Source: CAZLBV01 sp964557845 (GTDB lineage Bacteria; Acidobacteriota; Aminicenantia; Aminicenantales; Aminicenantaceae). From it: DNA of 10,959 nt. This document shows positions 1 to 5,437 of the stretch, in pieces (the stretch's first letter is position 1; every line of letters begins with the position of its first letter). The notes below the pieces were generated by a model. It was given only the letters and a program-made list of their open reading frames with translations. It was not told the DNA's origin and did no database searches. Both the position numbers and the translations under genes were made by a program. The stretch lies in the NCBI GenBank assembly GCA_964557845.1, contig CAZLBV010000226.1:1-10959 (forward strand). Reading direction: 5' to 3'.

Positions 1-370
1 TGGACGATTGGTGAATAAGCCGATCAAATAAATCATTCCGGATTTTCCAAACTATCCTCAATCCCACTGATCTCATGAAAAATGAAGAAAGAAAAGTAAA
101 TAAGCCCTTACCAAAGATCACGATCAGAAGTAAAACAGGAAGATATATCATTAACTGTTCATCAGTAAAATGCTTGAGCACGATACTAAGCAATTTTTTG
201 TTTTGGCTGCTCTGAACAGGGTTGAGTTGAAACATATGATCCATAATCGGTTGGATCAAATTAATGAATAAAAACATAAAAAAGGCAACGAAAAGAGAAC
301 AGATCAAGGCTGCGATCAAACGTTTTTTCTCGGTCAATGTGAGCTTTAGAAGTTGAATCAGATCCTTCAT
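1..370 (-). CDS. MsbA-like lipid-exporter ABC protein, N-terminal part (cut by window edge)
   Basis: The frame starts with ATG at 370 and runs open through the left edge, giving 123 visible residues that begin MKDLIQLLKL. A first hydrophobic segment (about residues 19-42, through LFVAFFMFLFINLIQP) and a second (about 76-99) are separated by a polar loop, which matches the first two helices of an exporter-type ABC transmembrane domain. After the second helix comes VGLRIVWKIRNDLFDRLIHQ (102-121), the stretch that in MsbA and related exporters reads 'LR..LF..L...' and forms the first intracellular loop. The ATP-binding domain lies outside the window. MsbA flips lipid A precursors across the inner membrane, but other exporters share this fold, so I give no symbol. 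A GAGG site (375-378) directly follows the stop of the upstream USG-1-like gene; the 8-bp gap implies one operon. Confidence 0.8.
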   Translation of the reverse strand, partial: MKDLIQLLKLTLTEKKRLIAALICSLFVAFFMFLFINLIQPIMDHMFQLNPVQSSQNKKLLSIVLKHFTDEQLMIYLPVLLLIVIFGKGLFTFLSSFFMRSVGLRIVWKIRNDLFDRLIHQSS

Positions 371-378
371 TTATCCTC

Positions 379-1395
379 TTAGTCTATTGAATTTAAAAGA
401 GAGGCTATCTCATATCCGTTTAAAGCCGATCCCCGCGTTAAATTATCAGCTACAGCCCAGATCCAAAAACCCTCAGGAAAGACTAGATCTTTTTTGATTT
501 CACCTATTTGAATTTCCTTCTTCCCGGCTACGGAAACAGAAGAGACCTGGCAGGAATCCGAGGTGGAAAAACAGTGAAAATAAGAAGAATCATTAAATAC
601 GGACTGGATGGAATCAATCTCAGCTTTTTTTGAGATTTCAATATACACCATGATGGAATAGGTATGAAAAATAGGCGCTTGAACAAGTGTAAGCGAAAAG
701 GGAAGTTGGTCATTCTCAAATATTTTTTTTATCTCAAAGCGAATTTGCTTCTCTACAGACGTGAATCCATTCTCATCAGTGGCTTCAGTATGGGAAAGGA
801 AATTAAAAGCAATCTGCTCATTAAACAGAGTTTTGCTCAAAGAATTCCCACCCAATAATTCCGCACTCTGGTTAGCCAATTCATCTATCCCTAAAGCATC
901 AAAAGCAGATACCGGTTGAAGCACAAATGCGATGCCTTTTTTTAAACTAAAATTTTGATCGATCAAATGGATCATATGGGATAAAAATATGGATGCAGGA
1001 TGCGGGTTTGAGATCAGGCACGGTTTCTTACGAGGGATCTTATCGTCGTTTATACCCGCTACTATCACAGGAAAATTTTCTTTCCCGGCAAATGTTTCAT
1101 TAAGATCAATGATCCATCTGTCAAGCGACAGTGTCTCCCGGATGACCTGCTCATTGACTTTTCTCTCAGCAGCTAGGAAAATTACATCGGCCAGCTTAAG
1201 GGAATCATCTTCGATCGGATAAATTATTTTCGGGTCTCCCCGGAATTCAGTTAATTTACTGTATTCCATATCAACATCAGCATCAAAAAACATAATGCTT
1301 TTAAAAGGAAAAGCTTCCTTTTCCAAAACATTCTTTATTTCTTTGCCCCTTAGTGAATCCGTACCTACCAATGCCAGCTTTAATTTCTTCTTCAT
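379..1395 (-). CDS. USG-1-like aspartate-semialdehyde dehydrogenase homologue, probably catalytically inactive
   Basis: The protein has 338 residues, the usual length of an aspartate-semialdehyde dehydrogenase (ASADH). The fold is recognisable. There is an N-terminal nucleotide-binding strand (LKLALVGTDSLRGKEI, 5-20), a strand ending DVIFLAA (70-76), the LISNPHPAS segment (127-135), and a closing DNLTRGSALNGYEIASLL helix (317-334) close to the ASADH consensus DNL.(K/R)G.ALN. The catalytic set is missing. The active-site Cys of the NP(N/G)C motif aligns with Pro133, the catalytic His of the GHS motif with Tyr246 (in FHTYS), and the preceding substrate-binding Arg with Gln239. This is the pattern of USG-1 proteins, non-catalytic ASADH paralogues of unknown role. 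It lies 19 bp after the YdcH-like gene and 8 bp before the MsbA-like gene. No Shine-Dalgarno site is visible before ATG 1395, so translation may be coupled to the upstream gene. The residue losses are read by eye against family motifs, not from an alignment. Confidence 0.82.
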   Translation of the reverse strand: MKKKLKLALVGTDSLRGKEIKNVLEKEAFPFKSIMFFDADVDMEYSKLTEFRGDPKIIYPIEDDSLKLADVIFLAAERKVNEQVIRETLSLDRWIIDLNETFAGKENFPVIVAGINDDKIPRKKPCLISNPHPASIFLSHMIHLIDQNFSLKKGIAFVLQPVSAFDALGIDELANQSAELLGGNSLSKTLFNEQIAFNFLSHTEATDENGFTSVEKQIRFEIKKIFENDQLPFSLTLVQAPIFHTYSIMVYIEISKKAEIDSIQSVFNDSSYFHCFSTSDSCQVSSVSVAGKKEIQIGEIKKDLVFPEGFWIWAVADNLTRGSALNGYEIASLLNSID

Positions 1396-1414
1396 ATTAG
1401 TTTGTAAGGTTTAA

Positions 1415-1636
1415 TCAAAGGGTTTTTCTGAATTCATTTATTAAAAAATACATTCTGTCTTTTTCCGCAAGTTTCTTTTTCTTCAACTCTTTTTCTTCTA
1501 TTTCTTCCTTTTCGGTTAAAAATTTCTTTTTCTTAAATTCATCCAGTTTTCTTTCATAGTTCTGGTGACGCGTATATATTTTTTTAAATTCAGCATCCTC
1601 TCGCAACATCCTATCAATAATCTCTTTTTCTTCCAT
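1415..1636 (-). CDS. YdcH-like small protein (DUF465 family)
   Basis: This 73-residue, highly charged, probably all-helical protein begins MEEKEIIDRM. It shows the two marks of the YdcH/DUF465 family: F17..IY..H24 followed by a helix with a basic run (30-38), then ELKKKKLAEKDRMYFLI (50-66), matching the family pattern 'LK..KL.LKD.i..i'. Family members are short helical-hairpin proteins with no firmly established function. The start is fixed by a strong GGAGGT site (1645-1650) eight bases before the ATG. It is the first gene of a minus-strand operon with the USG-1-like and MsbA-like genes and lies just downstream of an extended -10 promoter. Family assignment is fairly sure; function is not known. 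Confidence 0.75.
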   Translation of the reverse strand: MEEKEIIDRMLREDAEFKKIYTRHQNYERKLDEFKKKKFLTEKEEIEEKELKKKKLAEKDRMYFLINEFRKTL

Positions 1637-1644
1637 CCAAGACT

Positions 1645-1687
1645 ACCTCCAAAATGAAAGAATATCACATCATATTGCGGATTTCAA
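1645..1687 (-). promoter_or_regulatory. Extended -10 promoter and ribosome binding site of the YdcH/USG-1/MsbA operon
   Basis: On the minus strand TTGAAA (1682-1687) and TATTCT (1659-1664) are 17 bp apart, and TGA immediately before the -10 gives the TGN extended -10 form. Transcription would start near 1652, leaving a leader of about 16 nt that contains only the GGAGGT ribosome binding site (1645-1650). No other promoter is seen before the MsbA-like gene, so this one probably serves all three genes. Confidence 0.6.
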
Positions 1688-1735
1688 TTTACGAACAAAA
1701 CAATATTAAGTTCACCCAAGCACAGTATAAAAGCA

Positions 1736-1764
1736 TTGACTTTCCAAAAAGTAAATACTATACT
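1736..1764 (+). promoter_or_regulatory. sigma70-type promoter of tRNA-Phe
   Basis: TTGACT (1736-1741) and TATACT (1759-1764) are separated by exactly 17 bp, close to consensus for both hexamers, as expected for a stable-RNA gene. The predicted start near 1771 gives a leader of about 56 nt before the mature tRNA 5' end. It diverges from the minus-strand operon promoter, with about 48 bp between the two -35 boxes. Confidence 0.7.
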
Positions 1765-1826
1765 TTTTTTCTAAAAATACAGATGTTTTAAGACCTGTAA
1801 GGTTCTTTTTTGTGTAACAATATCAG

Positions 1827-1899
1827 GGCGAGGTAGCTCAGTCGGTAGAGCGAGAGACTGAAAATCTCTGCGTCGGCGGTTCGATTCCGTCCCTCGCCA
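1827..1899 (+). tRNA. tRNA-Phe (anticodon GAA)
   Basis: The 73 nt fold as a complete cloverleaf. The acceptor stem pairs GGCGAGG (1827-1833) with CCTCGCC (1892-1898). The D stem pairs GCTC with GAGC. The anticodon stem pairs AGAGA with TCTCT around the loop CTGAAAA, which gives anticodon GAA (1860-1862), Phe. The T stem pairs GGCGG with CCGTC (one G-U pair) around TTCGATT. The discriminator is A1899, as is usual for tRNA-Phe. The gene does not encode the 3' CCA (the next bases are CTC), so nucleotidyltransferase must add it. It is preceded by its own promoter. No clear terminator follows. Confidence 0.96.
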
Positions 1900-2069
1900 C
1901 TCTCTTTCATTCTCAAAGTGATCAATCAGATCTTTCTTCTTGAAATGCAACAAAATCCAAAACAGCTTCATTCCAAAAATAGGAAGCAAGTTAGTTCTCT
2001 ACATGCATCTGATCAAGTAATTCTAGACTTGAAGAAGATGGATTTAATTAATAAAATAGGATAGCACCT
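1900..2069. other. AT-rich spacer after tRNA-Phe with no recognised gene
   Basis: I see no open frame, no integrase remnant and no copy of the tRNA 3' end that would mark an attachment site. The only feature is an AGGA ribosome binding site (2058-2061), eight bases before the ATG of the following gene. The gap may hold the tRNA processing and termination region, but no hairpin with a T run is visible. Confidence 0.5.
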
Positions 2070-2405
2070 ATGAGCATACGATGGCATGATTGTATCTTTG
2101 AAGGCCCCTTCCCTATCAGGTACTGGAATCCGCCTAATTGCGCCACCCTTTACGCTATCATGATAAAGCCTGATGCCTCCAAGGCACCCAGATCCTATAG
2201 AATATTGTATTTCGGAAAATCAAATAATCTTTCTGATAAAAATTTTTATTTAAATCATAAAAAACTAGAATGCTGGATTAATTTCTCAGGTTCAGAGGAA
2301 AACCTGTTTATTGCCTACTATGATGTATCAAAAGCTAGCGCTGAAGATAGAGTGCATACGCTTATGGAGTTGATTGATAAGTACAGACCCGTCTGCAACT
2401 TCTAA
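2070..2405 (+). CDS. Small protein with degenerate GIY-YIG-like pattern, function unknown
   Basis: The 111-residue protein begins MSIRWHDCIF, with AGGA eight bases upstream of the ATG. The order of motifs resembles a GIY-YIG nuclease domain. A strand TLYAIMI (26-32) stands for 'GIY'. ILYFGKSNNL (45-54) stands for 'YIG.t.nL'. A helix with LNHKK (61-65) follows. Near the end, ELIDKYRPVCN (100-110) matches the 'E..LI..y.P..N' tail that carries the metal-binding Glu and the conserved Asn. The usual Arg of the central helix is not evident (Lys or Asp take its place), so activity is uncertain. There is no membrane segment or signal peptide. It stands alone on the plus strand between tRNA-Phe and a structured non-coding block, with minus-strand genes on both sides, which looks like an accessory insertion. 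The fold call is by motif only and could be wrong. Confidence 0.6.
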   Translation: MSIRWHDCIFEGPFPIRYWNPPNCATLYAIMIKPDASKAPRSYRILYFGKSNNLSDKNFYLNHKKLECWINFSGSEENLFIAYYDVSKASAEDRVHTLMELIDKYRPVCNF

Positions 2406-2526
2406 ACATATTCTGAATCATCAGTAAAATAGGCCGACTCTTTTTATATTCCTATTATTCTTTGTTACATACTTGCTATTGATAAAATTATATCAAATAT
2501 AGATCACGTTTTAATTTAAAATTTTA
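2406..2526. other. AT-rich spacer with one dyad, no recognised gene
   Basis: This very AT-rich stretch contains the inverted repeat TTGATA/TATCAA (2479-2484 and 2491-2496) around a 6-bp spacer. No clear terminator follows the stop of the preceding plus-strand gene. Weak promoter-like hexamers occur on the plus strand, but none is convincing. Confidence 0.4.
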
Positions 2527-2712
2527 GGTCGACCTCTTTTACCCTTCGGGCGGACCAATCTCAGCACTTTTACTTCGAAGTGGCAGGTTCAAGGTAGCTT
2601 ACTACATTTTCACCTGCCATCTCCTCGTAAAAGCACCAACCTTGGCCCGCTGATGATCCAGGCTCAGCGGTGATTCGGCAGTTATTCGGCTCCACAGCAA
2701 TCTCGATGTGTG
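2527..2712 (-). ncRNA. Candidate structured RNA downstream of galU, unassigned family
   Basis: This block of about 185 nt is visibly richer in G and C than the AT-rich DNA to its left and has no open frame. Read on the minus strand, two 39-nt arms (2612-2650 and 2550-2588) form one long hairpin without bulges. From the loop outward it has UGGCAGGU/ACCUGCCA, a short weak helix, a 3x3 internal loop, CUUUUAC/GUAAAAG, a six-pair mixed G-U helix, a 2x2 loop, then CCAA/UUGG, one G-U pair and a GC helix. The 23-nt apical loop holds a small GUAG/CUAC hairpin. Six positions that are A-C mismatches on the plus strand become G-U pairs on the minus strand; only two go the other way, so the minus strand is the likely RNA. 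A second stem, CCGCUGA/UCAGCGG (2647-2653 and 2664-2670), lies on its 5' side. Size and shape recall 6S RNA, but I could not match a closing stem or conserved motifs. It begins about 14 bp after the galU stop and may be a 3' UTR or a separate transcript. No terminator is evident. Confidence 0.45.
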
Positions 2713-2725
2713 AGTAATTATGGTT

Positions 2726-3592
2726 TTAATCTTTCAGGATAGATTTTAATTCTTGTTTCAATTTCTGCTTAAATTCAGGCCTTTTTAAAGCCAGATTCAC
2801 GGTTGCGGATAGAAACCCGAATTTATCTCCGGCATCATAGCGAATACCTTCAAATAGATATCCGTAAACCGGCTGATCTTCCCGCAGAAGGTTTATAGCA
2901 TCTGTGATCTGGATCTCTCCTCTATGGTCTGGTTCGGTTCTTTTAATGGCATCAAAGATCTCAGGAGTAAAAACATATCTTCCAATGATCGCCAGATCAG
3001 AAAAAGCCCGATCCGGCCCAGGCTTTTCTATCATATCTTCAATCTGAAAAACCCTTTCAGAGATCTGTTGGGGTTTAATAATTCCGTATTTTTTTGTTCC
3101 TTCTTTATCCACTCTGCCCAGAACAACCACAGGCGCGTTCAACTCTTCCGCAGCATCTTTAAGCTGCTGCGTACATGGTACTGGGCAGTCATAAATATCA
3201 TCTGGTAGCAGAACAGCAAATGGTTCTTTCCCGACAAATTCTTCTGCCATAAGGATAGCATGCCCTAGACCCAGGGCTTCATGCTGTCGAATGTAAAAAA
3301 AATCTGCCAGATTGGACAGCCCTTTTATTTCATTCAACAGATCGACCTTACCCTTTTCTTTCAAAAAAATCTCTAATTCCGGATTTCGGTCAAAATGATC
3401 CTCCATCGAAGCTTTGCCCCGGGAAGTGATCACAGCAATCTTACTAATCCCTGACATGACCGCTTCTTCTACGCTGTATTGGATAAGTGGCTTATCGATA
3501 ACCGTAAGCATTTCTTTAGGCTGCGCTTTAGTGGCAGGCAGGAAACGTGTTCCATATCCAGCCGCAGGAATGACCGCTTTTCTAATTTTCAT
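2726..3592 (-). CDS. galU: UTP--glucose-1-phosphate uridylyltransferase
   Basis: GalU joins UTP and glucose-1-phosphate to give UDP-glucose and pyrophosphate in the cytoplasm, supplying sugars for envelope polysaccharides and lipid glycosylation. The 288 residues match the usual length of about 290-300. The nucleotidyltransferase signature GYGTRFLPATKAQPKEML is at 12-29 and VEEAV at 41-45. The QHEALGLGHAILMAE segment is at 103-117, followed by the metal-site DD in LLPDDI (128-133). Then come EKP (189-191), RGEIQITDAI (224-233) and the C-terminal RYDAGDKFGFL (251-261), all typical of bacterial GalU. The start is set by GAGG (3598-3601), five bases before the ATG. A probable terminator of the upstream FadL-family gene ends only about 30 bp before this start, so galU must have a promoter overlapping that terminator or be read through. 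A candidate structured RNA follows its stop. Confidence 0.95.
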   Translation of the reverse strand: MKIRKAVIPAAGYGTRFLPATKAQPKEMLTVIDKPLIQYSVEEAVMSGISKIAVITSRGKASMEDHFDRNPELEIFLKEKGKVDLLNEIKGLSNLADFFYIRQHEALGLGHAILMAEEFVGKEPFAVLLPDDIYDCPVPCTQQLKDAAEELNAPVVVLGRVDKEGTKKYGIIKPQQISERVFQIEDMIEKPGPDRAFSDLAIIGRYVFTPEIFDAIKRTEPDHRGEIQITDAINLLREDQPVYGYLFEGIRYDAGDKFGFLSATVNLALKRPEFKQKLKQELKSILKD

Positions 3593-3620
3593 ATTATCCT
3601 CGATTAAATTGAATCTTATC

Positions 3621-3662
3621 TAAAAAATGCTTTATCACTAACCTGGGTGACGAAGATAAAGC
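3621..3662 (-). terminator. Probable intrinsic terminator of the FadL-family gene
   Basis: On the minus strand the 8-bp stem GCTTTATC/GATAAAGC (arms at 3655-3662 and 3629-3636) encloses an 18-nt loop and is followed by ATTTTTT. It lies 44 bp after the FadL-family stop at 3707 and before galU. The stem is AT-rich and the loop is long, so termination may be partial. Confidence 0.6.
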
Positions 3663-3706
3663 CTATATTTAAAATAAATCAAACTGAAGCATCTAGAATA
3701 CTGGAT

Positions 3707-5014
3707 CTAAAAACGGTAACTGACCGAAAAATTGGGAACCAATATATTCATACCGTGCACTCCGGGCATAGCTGATTCATACTCGAGACCAATTTCTCTA
3801 TCCTTTCCAAACAGCATTTCCATGCCGAAATCAAGTTGAAGACCATTCAAACTGTAGCCAAGACCAAAGGTAACCACATTAAAATCATAACTGGGAATAA
3901 GAACATTCATGGTTCTATCAGGGACTGGGGCCGGATCAATATAAAAACCTCCTCGAAAAGCCAAGGCCGAAGATATCCAGTACTCCGCACCAAAGCGGAT
4001 CTGCGTCGCGTTCTCCCAAAAAAATGGTCTTTCATCCTCACCTTTTTGCCCCATGATCAACTGCCAATAAGTATCTTTATAATCTGTTTCCAGTTTCTCC
4101 AGTATTGACCAATTGGTATACTGGAGGTCTGCTGTCAGCGTCAAACCTTCAATTGGTTTAAAAGCAATCCCTCCTGCCAGCCACATAGGCCAAGTGACCT
4201 CCCTTTCAAGATCGGAGGTGCTGGGAAGCCCTAGCAAGGTAAAGCCGGAAATTTCCGCCTCTCCTTCAAAACTGACCGTAGAAGCGGTTTTAAATGTCGC
4301 TCCCAGACTGATCTTTTCACTAGGCTTGAAAAGCAAACCTATGGTGGCCCCATATCCCCACCCGCTCATAGATTCATCATACTGCCCTAAATCCACAGTG
4401 ATAGACTGGGTTGGAGTAATAGGAACTTCGGCGGTTCCGGCATGTGTCGCCACGTCAAACATGCCGTAATTGATATTTACAGCCGCTCCTATTGAGATCT
4501 GCTCATTCATCCTGAAGGCAAACGAGGGCGAGAAAGAGACAAGACCGATTTTGCTCTGCCACCTCAGACTAGGATTGTCGTTTGATATAGCCCTGAAATC
4601 AGCCCCATTCCAGGCAGCACCACTCCCGGAAGGTGTATAAATCCCAAAACCGGCCACCATCCTTTCGTTTATAGGATGATAATAGGCCAGCATTCCGGCA
4701 AGATTATGTTTGACCTCTGTTTCAGCATCGACCAAATTAATATTTCCGCCACCGGGGTAATTTATATCCAGTTTATAGCTGCCGGAAGGAATAATATCTA
4801 CTCCATAAAATCCAAGGTATTTCTGGCTGAACTGGGTCATTCCTGCAGGATTCCAGTAAATCGCACTATAATCATCCGCCAACCCGACAAACGCCCCTCC
4901 CATAGATAAGGCTCTAGTTCCGATACTATTCAGGTTCAACCCATTCGCATAAACCAAGGAAGTTATTAATGATAAAAAAACAAACCCAGCCAGAATTATT
5001 TTTCCCTTTTTCAT
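3707..5014 (-). CDS. FadL/TodX-family outer-membrane transport protein
   Basis: This 435-residue protein belongs to the FadL/OmpP1/TodX family of outer-membrane beta-barrels, which carry long-chain fatty acids and other hydrophobic molecules. Residues 1-23 (MKKGKI..., hydrophobic core, ending LVYA) are a signal peptide. The mature N-terminus has the family hallmark NGLNLNSIGTRALSMGGAFV (24-43), then ADDYSAIYWNPAGM (46-59), which forms the hatch that plugs the barrel. The rest alternates polar and aromatic strands and ends in SVSYRF, whose terminal Phe is the BAM recognition signal. Length is typical. I chose ATG 5014 because it begins the signal peptide and has GGAGGT (5019-5024) just upstream. 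An in-frame ATG at 5065 would put 17 polar residues before the signal peptide and would lie inside the -35 box. The substrate cannot be told from sequence alone. Confidence 0.9.
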   Translation of the reverse strand: MKKGKIILAGFVFLSLITSLVYANGLNLNSIGTRALSMGGAFVGLADDYSAIYWNPAGMTQFSQKYLGFYGVDIIPSGSYKLDINYPGGGNINLVDAETEVKHNLAGMLAYYHPINERMVAGFGIYTPSGSGAAWNGADFRAISNDNPSLRWQSKIGLVSFSPSFAFRMNEQISIGAAVNINYGMFDVATHAGTAEVPITPTQSITVDLGQYDESMSGWGYGATIGLLFKPSEKISLGATFKTASTVSFEGEAEISGFTLLGLPSTSDLEREVTWPMWLAGGIAFKPIEGLTLTADLQYTNWSILEKLETDYKDTYWQLIMGQKGEDERPFFWENATQIRFGAEYWISSALAFRGGFYIDPAPVPDRTMNVLIPSYDFNVVTFGLGYSLNGLQLDFGMEMLFGKDREIGLEYESAMPGVHGMNILVPNFSVSYRF

Positions 5015-5018
5015 GGCA

Positions 5019-5024
5019 ACCTCC
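5019..5024 (-). promoter_or_regulatory. Ribosome binding site that fixes the FadL-family start
   Basis: GGAGGT on the minus strand lies four bases before ATG 5014. No comparable site precedes the in-frame ATG at 5065, so this site decides the start. Confidence 0.75.
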
Positions 5025-5036
5025 ATTATTGATAAG

Positions 5037-5065
5037 ATTTTGTGATACTCATAACTTATTGTCAA
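5037..5065 (-). promoter_or_regulatory. sigma70-type promoter of the FadL-family gene
   Basis: A perfect TTGACA (5060-5065) lies 17 bp from CAAAAT (5037-5042), a weaker -10. The predicted start near 5030 leaves a leader of about 15 nt that still includes the ribosome binding site. It implies transcription independent of the upstream Nfu-type gene. Confidence 0.6.
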
Positions 5066-5100
5066 TAAGGACTATTCCGCTTTTCTTAAAAATTCTTATC

Positions 5101-5325
5101 TCAGTCCACAGCTTCAAGCCGCTTAATCGAAGGAATTCTTTTTTTTATCACCTTAGTGATCCCATGAGTCAGTGTTATTTGCCTCATGGGGCATCCGGCA
5201 CATGCTCCTAATAATCGGACCTTGACTACACCATCTTCAGTTACCTCCACCAATTCAACATCTCCTCCATCGGCTTGTAAACTGGGCCGGATCTCTTCCA
5301 ATGCTTTTTCAACTTCCTCGATCAT
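5101..5325 (-). CDS. Nfu-type Fe-S cluster scaffold protein (NifU C-terminal domain)
   Basis: The whole 74-residue protein is a single NifU C-terminal (Nfu) domain, which holds a labile iron-sulfur cluster and passes it to apoproteins in the cytoplasm. It begins MIEEVEKALEEIRPSLQADG, with the family's 'iRP.l..dGGdv.lv' at 12-26. It carries the cluster-binding CxxC as GACAGCPM (40-47; Cys42 and Cys45), followed by the 'T...GI...' helix (51-60). Stand-alone Nfu proteins of about 70-80 residues are common, so it does not look truncated, and it lacks the A-type domain of NfuA. GGAGG (5331-5335) lies five bases before the ATG. It follows clpB by 112 bp on the same strand. I see no convincing promoter in that gap, so cotranscription with clpB is possible. 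Confidence 0.92.
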   Translation of the reverse strand: MIEEVEKALEEIRPSLQADGGDVELVEVTEDGVVKVRLLGACAGCPMRQITLTHGITKVIKKRIPSIKRLEAVD

Positions 5326-5437
5326 TTAATCCTCCAAAATCACAGGCCTTTTTTTTTATTCTCTGTTCTTTCAATAAACCAAACTTCTTGTATCAAAGAC
5401 CGTTCTCCCTTTTTTTATAAGGATTGATGGACAATTC

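Noticed and set aside
2029..2057. TTGAAG-17-TAAAAT as promoter of the GIY-YIG-like gene
   Set aside because: It would start transcription about 6 nt before the ATG and exclude the AGGA ribosome binding site, so it is probably chance in AT-rich DNA.
2527..2712. The GC-rich block as tmRNA, RNase P RNA, SRP RNA, cobalamin, TPP or glycine riboswitch
   Set aside because: None of their signature motifs is present in order. Short matches such as CCGAAGGG or TTGAACCTG lack the surrounding core.
1876..2725. Possible integrated element using tRNA-Phe as attachment site
   Set aside because: No second copy of the tRNA 3' end, no integrase and no flanking direct repeat are visible up to galU.
5015..5065. 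An in-frame ATG at 5065 giving a 17-residue longer FadL-family protein
   Set aside because: It puts polar residues before the signal peptide, has no ribosome binding site and lies inside the TTGACA promoter element; ATG 5014 has GGAGGT and begins the signal peptide.
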